Assembly (NCBI GenBank): GCA_025331125.1
Contig: JAOALB010000119.1
Location: 1-61,921 of the forward strand
Origin: Mycogone perniciosa
Taxonomy: Eukaryota > Ascomycota > Sordariomycetes > Hypocreales > Hypocreaceae
DNA length: 61,921 nucleotides
Direction of reading: 5' to 3'
Part shown: one piece after another, positions 24,635 to 36,288 of the stretch
How positions within the stretch are numbered: the first letter of the stretch is position 1
Layout: every line of letters begins with the position of its first letter
Notes under the pieces: model-generated
What the model saw: the letters and a program-made list of their open reading frames with translations, nothing else
What the model was told of the DNA's origin: nothing
The model's database searches: none
Position numbers and translations under genes: made by a program

Positions 24635-27600
24635 TAATATCCCCCTCTTAATAGTTTTATCTTTAAAACTATAAGTTTTCCTTTTCTTTTATTATATATT
24701 ATGCTTTTCCTTCCTTTTATTATATATTTATTATTTTAAAAATAAGCTGCATTATTAAATACTAAATAGAAATTCATTTTATTTTAAATATATCTATTAA
24801 AAGAAAGCTTATAATAGGGTATTAATGGCTTTATTTTATAGGTTTTTTATATCTTATATTTTTACATTATTAACCTTTTTTTAGTTATTTATCTTTTTAC
24901 TTAACAGAAAAAAGTTAATTGCAAAAAGGAAGAGGCTAGCGATAATTTAATAGACCTATATTAATAGATATTTAAGCTGTAAAAATATCTTTTTGCGATA
25001 GTAGGTTATTTAGCTTGGATTTGTAAGATTCATAAAAAAATTAAAGAGTAAAGTAAAGAGTTAACCTATTAAGGTATAGCAGAGCTTAAGGCAGAGGGTA
25101 ATATTCTTTTTACTTTTAATGCCTATAAGCAGTATATAGTTAAAGACATTGAAGTATGAAAGGTTATTAGTAAGGTAAATTAGTGTTTTTTTAAAATTAG
25201 TAAAAAGTTTATAAATATAGGTTCTTTAATTTTAAACATTAATAAAACTGTTTGAGTTTTATTTGAGTATTTAAAAGGTATTTAATATATTTTTAAAAAT
25301 TATATTTTTTTATAGTTCTTTTATTTTATTTAATACTAGTATTTATTATTTATTATTTTTATAGCTTTAATTTCTTTAACTTCATATTTTTTTTAACTAA
25401 TCAAACTGTAATTAAATCGATAATTAATTTATTTTTTAATTAAGTAAAGTTTAAGTTTTTTAAATTTTAATTTATTATTTAATTGTATTACTTTAATATT
25501 TATAATTTTGTTTTTAGGAAATAATAGTATAAATAGACTATATCTCCCTTTTTATAGATTAATCCTTTTAATTCATATTTATTAGTATATTTCTTTATTT
25601 TCTTTTATATAAAGTAAAAGTGTACCTATATTTCTTTATATAACTGCTTTATATATTTAACTTTAATTTATACTTTATTAATATATAGGCTTTTTTTTAG
25701 TGCTTTATATATATTTAGTATAAAGCTATAGTTGATATATATAAACCTAAGTTTATTGAATTTTAAAATACTACTATTATAAAATATTTATATAATTAAT
25801 AACTTTTTGATTTAATTATTTTAATTAAAGTTAATATAACTTTTTAAATAAACTTTAATAATTTAATTAATATATTGTATTTATTTATTTCTTTATAGGT
25901 AATATATAATATTAAGCTTATAATTGATATTTAATAAATTAACTTATAATTATTAAAATATTATTATATTTAATTTTTATTTTTAATTTAATAAATAATA
26001 GTAATTTAATAATAAAGTTTAATACAATTAACTTTTATAGTTATTTTAATATTAATAAAGGTTAAAGTTTATTATAGAGTTTATATTCTAAAGGTTTAAT
26101 TATTTTATAAATTATATAGTAAAAAATAATATCCTATATTACTTTTTTAAGCCTTTAAAACTTAAAATACCTTTAAATTTATTTATCTATTTTGCAAATA
26201 CCTTTATATCTATATATTAAATATTAATAGACTTTTATAATTATATTCTTTTAAAGTTTATTCAAAATTTAGACTTTTTTATTTTATTATTAAATCCCTT
26301 TATTATTAAACTTCTTATTTTTTAAAGGTTTATTGTTATTTTAAATAGTATAATACTTTTTAATATATTAAAGTGTAGTATTACTATTAAATACTTTCTA
26401 TATAGCTTAAAGCGCAATTTATTACTAATATCTATTAAAAGTTTACTTTAAGATTTATTTAATATATCTCATTTTTCTTTAATTATAGTTAATCTTTTAA
26501 TTAAATGTATTTATTTATTTATTTTTAGATTTTCTTTAGTAAATTATAATATAATTAAATTTTAAAAGGTATTTTATATAGTAGATTCGCTTTTTAAAGA
26601 GTTATTAAACTATTATAAAGTATATAATATTTTTATAGTTAATATATATTTTAACTTTATATATTTTATTTAATAAATAGTATTATTACTTTTTAACTAT
26701 ACAAATAATAGTAAAGAATCCTTTATTATATATTAAGTAATTTAATTCTGCACTATATAAAGCGTAAAGATAAAAGGCAATAAAGTATAGTTTACTGTTT
26801 TTATCCTTTTAATTAAATTAAGCTTTTATAATAAAGTTAAAAGTATTTATTTTAACTTTTATTATTTTAAATAAGTTAAATATAATAAATATAGGTTTTT
26901 TTAAAATAAATTATTTAAGTTTATTAAAGGCTTTTTATATATTTAATACTTATAAAAGCTTTTAATTTCTTTTAATAGATTTATCAAGAGCTTATATAAT
27001 ACGTTAATAGCCTTTAATAAATTATTAATAGTAATTAATAAATTTCAAAAAGCTTTAAAGTTCTTTAATTATTATAAATATAAGCTAGTCTTTTACTGCT
27101 TATACTTTTAATAAACTTATATAAATTTCTTTAAAGGTAATAATATATTTTAAAAAAGTAACTCTTTATATATAACATTTATATTTTTTTTAATTTTATA
27201 AATAATATAATACTTTATGGTATTTATAATATTTTATAAGTATATTCTTTATATTCTATAAAGGTATTTAAAAAGATTAAAATACTATTTAAATAAATAA
27301 CTATAAAAATATTAAAGTCTTTTTTTAATATATTCTTAACTAGTTTTTAAAATATTATTAAAGCATTAATAAAACTTAAAGGTATAATTAAATATTTAAA
27401 TAAACTATATTTAATTCAAAAGGCAGTTATTTATTTATACTCTTTTTTAATATAAATAAAGTTATAAATACTTTTAAGATTTAACGCTAAAAATTACCTT
27501 TTTTTATACAGTTTATTTTATAATTTTATAATTCATAATAAAGTTTATTTTTTAATAATAGCTTTATTAAACTCTTAATAATTTATAATTAATTATTATT

Positions 27601-30600
27601 TATTTATTTTTTAATATAAATATAATAATATAGTTTACTTTTAATAAAGAGGGTTAAATATACCTTTTAATCAATATATTATTTAAATAATTATATAAGC
27701 TTTTAAGTTTTTTTTTATTTGAATTATAAATTTTATAAAAAGTAATATTAATATTATTTTTAAATTGAATTATATAGTTTTATTAACTATATTCTAATAG
27801 CTTTATATTAAATATTTCTTTAAATAGTATATTATACTCTTAGTATTCTTTAAAGATATTTTATAATTATTTTAATAGTACTGCCATTTTAAAGCTTTTT
27901 ATTTTAAATACTTTATTAATATTATTAAATAGTTTTTATAAAAAGGTATTTATTTTTTAAATTTATTTATTCTTCCTTTTCTTTTATTTAAGTTTTATTT
28001 TTAAATAAATTGTTTCTATAATTAAATTAAAAGTAACTTTTTTAATTCTTTTTATTAACTTATTTAAAAGTTTTATATTTTAAAAGTTTTTCCTTACAGC
28101 TAAATCTTTTTTAATAATTTTCATTATTAAAAAGACTGTATTATTATATTAATAAAGCTAACTATCTTCTTAATTAATATTAAAGTTCTTATATTTTAAA
28201 TATAAATAACCAATAATAATATTATACCTATTAATATTTATTATATTATAAAAAACTACTTTTTTATATTTAATAATTTTAAACTTCCAATAATTAATCT
28301 TTTATTAAATTTATTTATCATTATATATATAGGCTCTTTTTTATATTCAATAAAGTTAATATAATTTAGTTTTCTTTTTTTAAAGTAACTGTAAATAATT
28401 TATAGTTATTAATATAATAAAATTACCTATTACTTTATTATTTATTAATATATATAGTTAATATCCTTTAACTATTATCTTTAACTTAAAATATAGTAAA
28501 TTCTTATTATTACTTTTAGCATTTAATATCTTAAAAGATATAATTTATTAATTGCTACTTTAACGTCTTTTTATAAATAATAATAATTATTTTTTAATTC
28601 GTTTTATTTTATATAAACTTTATAGTTAATTAAAGTTCTTTAACGTAAATATTACCTTTTTTATTATAAGCAGTTCTTTTATAGGTAATAAAGTTAAATT
28701 AGTTTTAATATAGCTTTTTTATAATTTAATTAATTTCTTTATAGTAAATCTATCTTTAATATACTTTTATATTTATTACTTTTAAAGTTTTCTTTATAAA
28801 TACATAATATATTTATTCTTTTACTAGTATATATGATTTAATAATAAATATAAAGTATTATTAGCTTATTATATATATTAATTCTTTAACTTATTTCGCT
28901 TATATATAATATACTTTAAGTTATTATATTTTAAGTAACATTATTAATTATGTTTAAACGTTTTATTATAACAAAAGTACTATTTTATTAATTTCTTTTA
29001 GCAGTAAATATAATATCTTTTATATTCATATCTTTTAAATCTTTATAGCTAATAATATTCCTTTAAAGCTTTAGTGTTTAATTTAATAATAATAATTTTA
29101 AAGTTTTAATATTATATAAATATAAATTTACTTTATTTTATTATATATTTATAGTAACTCTTTTAATTAAATTAAAATAGTATTTATTTAATTTACCTTT
29201 AAAGTTATTATTTATAAGTAATATATTTTTCAACTTTAAAGGTATAGTATTATATAATAATAGTTTATATTATAAAGGGTTATCTTTATCTTTATTATTA
29301 AAGTTACTATTATTAATTTAGCTTTTATTACCTACAGTAATTTAATTAAAATATTAATAATTAATTATAGCAATTATTTATTTATTTAAAATACTATTAT
29401 CTTTATTTAACTTTATATAATTAAAGTTTAAGTGTTATTTTATTAAACTATTTAAATATAATAAATATTTATTTACTTTATTTCTTTTAAAGATATTTTT
29501 AAAAATTAAAAGCTTTAATTTTAAGGTTAATTAATATCCCTTTTAGTTTATTATAAATCCTTTTTAAATTAATTTAAATCTTATTTACTTTTATCTTTAT
29601 TAAATCTATAAAGAAAATAATTATTAATATAGTATATAGTCTAATTAAGTAATATATAATTAATAGCTTTTAAAAGTATCTTAAATTTTTATTTAAGTTT
29701 TAGTATAAACTTTTAAAATTTATGAATCTTTAGCTTTTATAAAGCTTTATAGTCATTTAAAATATCTTTTAGTTTATTAAAGTTATAATAAATAACCTTT
29801 ACTTTTCCCTTTGAAGTAATATTTAAATCTATTTAATTAAATCTTTTATTATTAAAGCTAGTAATATATTTTTATTACTTTTTACTTTAACTTATATATT
29901 TTTAATACTTATAAATTTATTTAAATTATTATTATCCTTTTTTTATATTTAAATAAAGTTTATAAAGTAAATTATCTGTATTTATATCTTTCTTTATAAA
30001 TTTAATAATGCCTTTATTATAAAAAACTTATAAACTTCCTTTTTAATTTTTAACTTAAATTTATTATAAAAGCGTTTAATAAAAGTAAAATTTCTTTATT
30101 TAACTTTAAAAGTATAGGTTTTAAAGTATATAGTATAGTTAAACTATTTTCTTTTCTAAATTAAATTTATAAATTTATTTTCTATAATATATTTTTTATT
30201 AATATTATTAACAATATTTTTTAATTTTTCTTTAAATTAATTATAGCTAATAAATATAAGCTGTATTTATTTCTTAGCTTTACTTTTATTATTAAAGAAA
30301 TCCCTTTAAATAAATTTAAATTACTTTAAAGTATTTCCTTTATATTATCCAGTAACTAAAAGGATTTTATTCATCTTTATATTAAAGCTAGTTAAAAAGT
30401 AAATAAAATAGTTATATAGTTAAATAAAAAATAGTTAAAATGCTATAATATTTCCATTAAAGGATTTAAAAAGCTATATTTTAAGCGACTTTTTTAAGTC
30501 TTTTAAAGGTTAATTCCCTTTATAGTTTAGTATAAGGTTTAAAGTAGGTATAGGCAGTATTTAATTCTATAAGCTTATAATACTTATTTACTATTAATAA

Positions 30601-30893
30601 ATTATTTAATTAAGCCTAGCATTTTCAGCAATTAAATATTAATAGTATTACTTTTATTTTATATAGTTAACTTTTATATATTAAAAAGCTTCTTTTATAT
30701 AAATATATAATTATTTTATTTTATTAACTTTATCTTTATTTTCGCTTTTATTTATATTATTATCTTTATTATTATCCTGTATTTAATAAAAAGCCAGAAT
30801 AAAAAGTAAAGTATTAAAAAAGGATACTATAGTAAATATGTATATAGTATTACTTGAATATTTTAATAGCCTTTTAAATAAAAGTCGTTAATA

Positions 30894-31375
30894 TGTAATA
30901 ATTTAAGTTAATTTTTAACAGTTAAATTAAGGTTTATAGGTTTATATTAATAAAAAGGTTAAAGATAAATATTAAATAAGGTAATATAGTTACTATTTTA
31001 TAAAATAGGCGGTTCTAGTAAATATAATTATTAATAACTATTTAAATAACTATATTAAATAATTATAGTTTATTTAGTCTTATATATAAAGGAGATATAC
31101 CAAGGACCGATTATCTTAAAGTCGTGGATTAATCCTTTAAAAGCATAGACTGTAATATAAAAACCAGGGACCGTGTAACGACCCGTCATGCCGTCACACC
31201 AACAGGCAAAAGAATAGGCTAATAATCGCATTTGTAGCAATTATCATGACGGTACCAACTGTATATAAGGGAAACGTGCTCGGAACGTGACAGACCGCGA
31301 TCTAGCCATTAGTCTAGGTTACGTGTATCAATACATAACGTATATATGCATGGGCCGTATGTTCGGGTCATAATA
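30894..31375 (-). repeat. 5' LTR of Gypsy G2 (U3 type B), split by a mini-LTR
   Basis: Begins TGTAATAATTTAAGTTAATT and ends GGGTCATAATA. The left 200 bp are strongly AT-shifted, while from about 31,095 onward the sequence is near-normal. Interrupted at 31,174-31,292 by a 119-bp LTR. Confidence 0.8.
31174..31292. repeat. 119-bp mini solo LTR
   Basis: TGTAACGACCCGTCATGCCG at the left end, GGAACGTGACA at the right end, flanked by the exact duplication GACCG (31,169-31,173; 31,293-31,297). The unoccupied site is visible in the other LTR of G2 at about 24,554-24,560 (GGGACTGCGATT). Very short for an LTR; no internal frame. A TATA-like TGTATATAAGGG is present at 31,259-31,270. Confidence 0.88.
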
Positions 31376-31380
31376 TAATC

Positions 31381-31800
31381 CCCCTTTTTACTCCTTTACT
31401 TTTAATATTAAATTAATAATCTTATAATACTTTATTATTAGCTACTATAAAAAGCTATATTTATTGTAATATATTTTTATTTACTATATTATATCAAGTT
31501 ATAATCTATAACTTATATTTAAATATAAAAGTTAATTATTAAAATAAATATTAAAAAGTATTATAAATAAAGGAAAGAAATTTAAAAGAAATTAAAAAAA
31601 TTAATATTTATAATATATTAATTCAGAACTCTATTATATTGAAGTTTACAATTAAATTATATATTATTAATACTAAAAATCTTACAATTCACTTTACTTA
31701 TATTTATATTAAAACAATTAAATAAATTACATAAAGCTTTCATTTATATAAACAATATAGTTATTTGCAGCTAAGCAGCAAAATAAAAGGGGGGGTACTA
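31381..31800. other. AT-rich stretch without genes
   Basis: About 420 bp of degraded AT-rich sequence between Gypsy G2 and the GC-normal island, ending in AAAAGGGGGGGTACTATTAT. I recognise no element here. Confidence 0.5.
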
Positions 31801-31947
31801 TTATAGTATTAACTGTAACACAATCTTAACGCCCCGTTACGTAAGCTCTAGTTATATACTATAGAGCGGCCTTATTAGCGGCGGTCTATAAATCGCGCAC
31901 CAGAAACATAATTCAAATCCGAGGCCACCAGCTATATACAATTATCA

Positions 31948-32068
31948 CGTAATAAACGATTATACTGTTACGCCAATAGGCCAAAGAATAGGCTAATAAT
32001 CTCATTTATAGCAATTATCATGACGGTACCGACGATATATATAAGGGAAACGTGCTTGGAACGTAATA
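31948..32068. repeat. Second, diverged copy of the mini-LTR
   Basis: The core GCAATTATCATGACGGTACC and the tail ATATAAGGGAAACGTGCTTG match 31,174-31,292. The first 27 bases are mutated mainly by C/T and G/A changes. No flanking duplication was found. Confidence 0.75.
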
Positions 32069-33702
32069 GCTGGCTTATTTCTGAACAATAAGGAGTTACT
32101 ACCTTGGTACTAAACTTTTATGTTTCAGGTTAATTTTGATAAATTCCATAGGAACCTTGCGCAGTTTCTTAAAAACGGGTTAACTAAAGCCTATATCACA
32201 GCGCCTCTGATGAGCTTGAACACTATATAGTATATGTTATTTAGATATCTAGGTAAAAAGTAATAACTGAAATAGGGAGGCCCGGGAACTAGTACCCCTA
32301 TCAATAAGTCTCGTTGTCACGCCAGCAGTCAGGATTAGACCTAATTTTGCCTACGGTAAGATCCTAGATTAGAATCTAATGATCGTCAGACCAGGTCTAT
32401 TCAGCTAATAGTGATTGTCTGACGTCTGGTAAGAGTTTTAATAGAGTGCCACATGCTACCAACTGCGCATTGCCAGGAAAGAATATTAACAATTCGATCC
32501 AATGGATATTAGCTGAAAATGCTTATAGGCATGCGTTCCATTTTATCAATCACAGATCAACAGTTTGAGGGCTCATAGGTGGATTCAAAAATGATTGAAT
32601 TCGACAATCTTACTTATCTCAAGTTGGGTGGGAAAAGCTGCTGCTCAAATATATGAAAACCAGCTAACAAATTGATCTTGAATATCCTGGTCATTCAACT
32701 AGATGATTTATTCGGCATGAAATCGTCATTGACTTACAGATCTTGCTGTTATTGCTAGCTGATTAGGAATGAAGGAGTGCTGCGTTGGAATGAAAGAATA
32801 TGCCGTGATATGGTTTCATTACTGATATTGACACATTTGGGATTCATTCGTGGCTTGATACACGTTACTTCTCTTCTCTAAAACCAACTCACCACACCTC
32901 CATCCATCACCTAATATGCACCTGCTGCACTCAAAGCTCCGAGCGTAGGTCTCCTCACCGATAGAAAACTCTTTCTAGCCTTCTCTCAAAATCATATCTT
33001 ATCACAAATGCTTCCCTGAAACGAGAAATCCAATGCATCGTTACATGTGCAGTTATCAGGATCCAGTTGTAGATAAATCAAGGCTTTTGTTTCCTTTATT
33101 AACAGGGCGTTTCATTTGACTAGGACCTGCAGTAGCGTAGAAGATCATTACCCCGCAAGCTTCCTGATACGAGGACTTCGTGATCAACATTGCGTATAAA
33201 GTGTATAATAGTCCCCTGCCCCGACGACCGATTTCTACCTGGCCTGCCTGGAACCTCGTATAGAGTATTAGTATATTAAGCGGGTCGCTGTCAGCCTGTC
33301 ATACCTCCCGCCAATGATTCGCAAAGATACTCGTACTAAACTGGGATGACGCAAAGATGCTCGTATTAAACTCATCATTCTAAATCGCTATCAGCTATGA
33401 TCGCGTGCGGTTGGCGGGACTGCAGTAGGTTTAAGAACTATACATCGCCTTAATATTCTATGATAAAAGTCTTAGTAGTGAAGGGCATTATAGGAGCAAT
33501 GAATTCCTAATATATCAGCAGCAAATCTCTATATGCCCTGGTCCTAATTCAAAAGATATACAGAGTAAGCTAAGTGTAGGTAACTCCTTCCCTATCTTGG
33601 AAGTTGCGGAAAAAGAAAACTGCCGCTGTCTAATAGCCGGTGATCCGAAAATATTAATTCCAGGGATCCGGGATCTTTCTAACCGCCCAATTTCTAAGTT
33701 AC
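32069..33702. other. GC-normal intergenic sequence without a recognisable gene
   Basis: About 1.6 kb of normal composition with no frame of 60 codons starting with ATG and no motif I recognise. It may hold a decayed gene or unannotated non-autonomous repeats. A near-perfect 30-bp tandem duplication lies at 33,316-33,375 and an inverted pair CCCGCCAA / TTGGCGGG at about 33,307 and 33,411. Confidence 0.5.
33316..33375. repeat. Tandem duplication, 30-bp unit
   Basis: GCAAAGATACTCGTACTAAA at 33,321 recurs as GCAAAGATGCTCGTATTAAA at 33,351; the differences are transitions. Confidence 0.75.
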
Positions 33703-33718
33703 TACTTCGTACGAAGTA
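33703..33718. repeat. 16-bp perfect palindrome
   Basis: TACTTCGTACGAAGTA. It lies about 425 bp upstream of the secreted-protein start. It could be a transposon scar or a binding site; nothing decides between these. Confidence 0.6.
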
Positions 33719-34012
33719 CTACTCTGTATATTCTACCCCATAGTATCAACTTAGTCTTGCGACTTGGAGGGATTTCTACCAACAATTAGTCTCCGCCCTT
33801 CTGCAGCACTGCAGTAGTGGCGGTATATGTTATCAACGGATATATAATCTTACCAAAAGAGGAAGCTAATAGGCCTATGCAGTGCCTAAGACAATCTACT
33901 AGTTGCATGTGTGATAGATAGTACGCTGCGCCCCTAAACAAGTATAAGAATAGCAAAAGAATCATATATTCTAGTATCAATAATCTCATCATCATCTCTC
34001 TCTTCTTATACT

Positions 34013-34041
34013 ACCAGTAACAGTATTCTTTTATACTGGTT
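34013..34041. promoter_or_regulatory. Small inverted repeat upstream of the secreted-protein gene
   Basis: CCAGTA (34,013-34,018) and TACTGG (34,036-34,041) with a 17-base spacer, about 100 bp before the start codon, after a CT-rich stretch (33,993-34,006). A role as operator is only a guess. Confidence 0.3.
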
Positions 34042-34142
34042 CTATTTTTTAAAGATTATCCCCTCCTGCTTTAATAGAATTACCTTTAACTTTTATTACT
34101 GCACCTGCTACATTTACAGGATCTTTCGCTACACTTATCACA

Positions 34143-34793
34143 ATGGCGATACTTCAAGTCCTCTCTACACTTTGTGTGGCCTGGTTGTCTATCTCAAGCG
34201 CCTACCCTACTGAGGTTAACCCCGTTAGGGTTGAATCCGTCAAGGTTAAATCCATTGAGGTCAACAGTACTATTGCCAGGCGATTTACCGATGGCGAGGG
34301 TACCTACATCGCTTCCGACAATATCCAGTACTTTAGGGATGGGGGGAAGTGCTGGAACGACCACTTTGTACTGTCGCAGGAGATTGAGTGGGGCCCATGG
34401 TATCCAGCGTCAAATAAAGTCTACTGTACTGGCACTAGCCTATGCAATGTTGCCAAAATGACAGATTCTATGAACTGCGAGTCATGGTCTATCACTATTA
34501 CTGCAGGTATTCAGACTAAGGTGTTCAATTTTGGCATTAGCGCAGGATATTCTTTGCAGAAATGCTACTCTGCAGCGGATACCACAACCTGCAGCTGGAA
34601 TGACGGCCAATGCCATATTATCTGGGCCCAACAGCAGTACCTTACTCAGAGGGGATACTCGCGAGGGCGGTGCCATAATCGTCAGGATAAGGTGCATAAT
34701 GACTGGACAGCCTGGACGAAAGAATGGGTGCATAAAGCACCAACTTCTGCTATCAACTATGGCTGTGGAAGCAAGTGTACTGACTCGCCTTAA
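34143..34793 (+). CDS. Secreted Cys-rich and Trp-rich protein of unknown function
   Basis: Intronless, 216 residues, ATG in a good context (CACAATGGC). Residues 1-20 form a signal peptide (hydrophobic core 4-18, likely cut after SSA). Residues 25-44 are four 5-residue repeats (VNPVR, VESVK, VKSIE, VNSTI) encoded by four 15-bp units at 34,215-34,274. Arg46-Arg47 is a Kex2-type cleavage site, so the repeats look like a pro-peptide. The predicted mature part (48-216) has ten Cys (70, 95, 101, 112, 141, 150, 157, 177, 208, 212) and nine Trp, suggesting a disulfide-held extracellular fold. Residues 115-137 alternate small polar and hydrophobic residues like a beta-hairpin. I do not recognise the family. 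An effector or antimicrobial role is possible but unsupported. The gene sits alone in a transposon island and shows no RIP; a gypsy solo LTR begins 35 bp after the stop. Confidence 0.85.
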   Translation: MAILQVLSTLCVAWLSISSAYPTEVNPVRVESVKVKSIEVNSTIARRFTDGEGTYIASDNIQYFRDGGKCWNDHFVLSQEIEWGPWYPASNKVYCTGTSLCNVAKMTDSMNCESWSITITAGIQTKVFNFGISAGYSLQKCYSAADTTTCSWNDGQCHIIWAQQQYLTQRGYSRGRCHNRQDKVHNDWTAWTKEWVHKAPTSAINYGCGSKCTDSP

Positions 34794-34828
34794 TAAGTTA
34801 GTTAGAAAGAAGCAATTCTAGGGCTTAT

Positions 34829-35167
34829 TATTATAACCAACTCAATCAGTCAATAGAATATCGGTTATACCGACCAATTATTGGGAAGTGATCACCGCGC
34901 TAAGGGTGATCACAACAAACGCTTACTACACTAAGAAGTTTGAACACTTACTCGGTAATCGCAGTAGCGCTTACTGGAACATCAGTGAGTAAGGTATATC
35001 ATTTAGTATAGTTACTTAGATAGTCATTAACAATTGCATTCACTAGAACCAGCTGTTTTACATAATCGTGACTACATTACCCTGCTCACTATTCATCCCT
35101 GCCCTCTCTGTTAATATAGACCCACAAACCTCGGTTTATCCCTTCGGAATCAACCCGGATCGTCACA
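34829..35167 (+). repeat. Solo Gypsy LTR, nearly free of RIP
   Basis: Reads GATCGTCACA at its right end; reverse-complemented it begins TGTGACGATCCGGGTTGATT and aligns along its length with the type C LTRs at 42,039, 44,679 and 59,686, which are its RIP-mutated relatives. It therefore shows the original base composition of the family. Flanks (CTTAT and CGATT) do not match, so its ends or history are uncertain. It may supply the 3' region of the secreted-protein gene. Confidence 0.8.
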
Positions 35168-35487
35168 CGATTCAATTATAGGACTGGAACAGCTATTATA
35201 GGACCAAGGGTTAGTGTTAATCTTGGGGATGAATCTGTTCTCAAATCCTTTAATTTATAATTGGGTCTGTATAGTTCTTAAGGACCTGGATATATAGAAC
35301 TATATACAAATATCTGTTATATAGCTGGTTTTTATATATTTAACCGTTTGCTTCCCCTACATAGTTTAGTATCCAATTTTTTTCAAGCCTATATGATATG
35401 AATTACTGTCTATATATATATATCTCAGACTATATCAATTATTATATTAACTATAGAAAACACTTATATAGTAAGGGCGCGCACAAG
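35168..35487. other. Intergenic sequence, nothing recognised
   Basis: About 320 bp of mixed composition with a TATATATATATATC run near 35,412-35,425. No frame or repeat identified. Confidence 0.5.
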
Positions 35488-35489
35488 TA

Positions 35490-36260
35490 TAGGTCTGATC
35501 CCTAACGCCTGAATTTTTTTCAGGCAGACTGAAAAAAGTACATCTACTCTTAAAGCTAGCGGGTACAATTACTATATACTGTCTCCACTTAAACGCTATT
35601 CACAAATAGCCTACCTACAATAATAGGCAAGTATCCAAATAGTTTAAAAAACACTGCTATCTTTTGATATTAAAATAGTAAGTTAAAAGCTTATAGAAAC
35701 ATTAAATAATATAACTTCATAATAAAAAATATAACTTGCTAGAATAATTTTAATATTTAATTATAATATAAATAAATATAATAATAATTAATAAATAGAT
35801 ATAATAATAATTAATAAATAAATATAATAATAATTAATAAATAAATATAATAATAATTAATAAATAAATATAATAATAATTAATAAGTAAATATAATAAT
35901 AATTAATAAGTAAATATAATAATAATTAATAAATAAATATTATAATACTATTACTAGGCAAATAGAAATTAAATGAAATGTTTTAATTAAAGTAAATTTA
36001 AGCGCTGCCACCGCTTAAATTCATTTAAACGAAAAACAGTCGAATTCTCGGTTTTTTTAACAATTTCCTTAACAACTATTCCTTTTACAGGCATTTTCAC
36101 GATACTGTAACTCCCCTGCTAGCTCGATGCATTATTTACAGGGGGGGACAGTCACTTTTTACTTTTATACTGCAGATCCCTACTAGTTTAAGTATAGCCT
36201 GTCTTTTATGAAAAGTTCAGGGCGCCTGAAAAGAATTCAGGCGTTAGGGATCAGGGCCTA
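35490..36260. mobile_element. 771-bp non-autonomous inverted-repeat element, TA target
   Basis: Left end TAGGTCTGATCCCTAACGCC (35,490) and right end GGCGTTAGGGATCAGGGCCTA (ending 36,260) are inverted repeats of 36-37 bp, bordered by TA on both sides (35,488-35,489; 36,261-36,262). Each inverted repeat contains its own hairpin, CGCCTGAA...TTCAGGCG, perfect on the right side. The interior has no coding frame and contains a 23-bp minisatellite. A TA duplication suits Tc1/mariner-type transposases; the mobilising element is not in the window. Confidence 0.8.
35766..35940. repeat. Minisatellite, seven 23-bp units
   Basis: The unit ATAATAATTAATAAATAAAT plus three bases repeats with exact 23-bp spacing (TTA anchors at 35,788, 35,811, 35,834, 35,857, 35,880, 35,903, 35,926), with single A/G differences between units. 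Confidence 0.85.
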
Positions 36261-36288
36261 TATTACGGAGTACAGCTATCTGGTATAT

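Larger units (their letters stand above)
24286..31375 (-). mobile_element. Gypsy chromovirus retrotransposon G2, RIP-degraded
   Basis: LTRs at 24,286-24,634 and 30,894-31,375 (the latter enlarged by a 119-bp insertion) with TSD TAATC at 24,281-24,285 and 31,376-31,380. The interior is colinear with G1: chromodomain remnant near 25,250-25,400 and reverse transcriptase remnant near 27,290, where the minus strand reads VIYLNSIL for the usual VVYLDDIL. Without insertions it is about 7.0 kb. No frame is open. The right LTR is much less mutated at its right half than the rest of the element. Confidence 0.85.

Noticed and set aside
31872..31933. tRNA-like stretch with A-box-like TTAGCGGCGGTC and B-box-like ATTCAAATCC ending in ACCA
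   Set aside because: Only about 60 bases between the possible acceptor arms, the T-stem does not pair and no anticodon arm can be drawn; at most a tRNA-derived relic.
33786..33995. 69-residue hydrophobic open frame on the minus strand
   Set aside because: Leucine-rich by chance in an AT-leaning stretch, no supporting context; a membrane micro-protein cannot be excluded but is not supported.
34482..34821. Alternative frames overlapping the secreted-protein gene (83, 95 and 96 codons)
   Set aside because: The 216-residue frame has a signal peptide, cleavage site and Cys pattern; the others have none.
35755..35945. Regular repeats as a CRISPR array
   Set aside because: Units are contiguous 23-bp A/T repeats without unique spacers, in a eukaryotic context.
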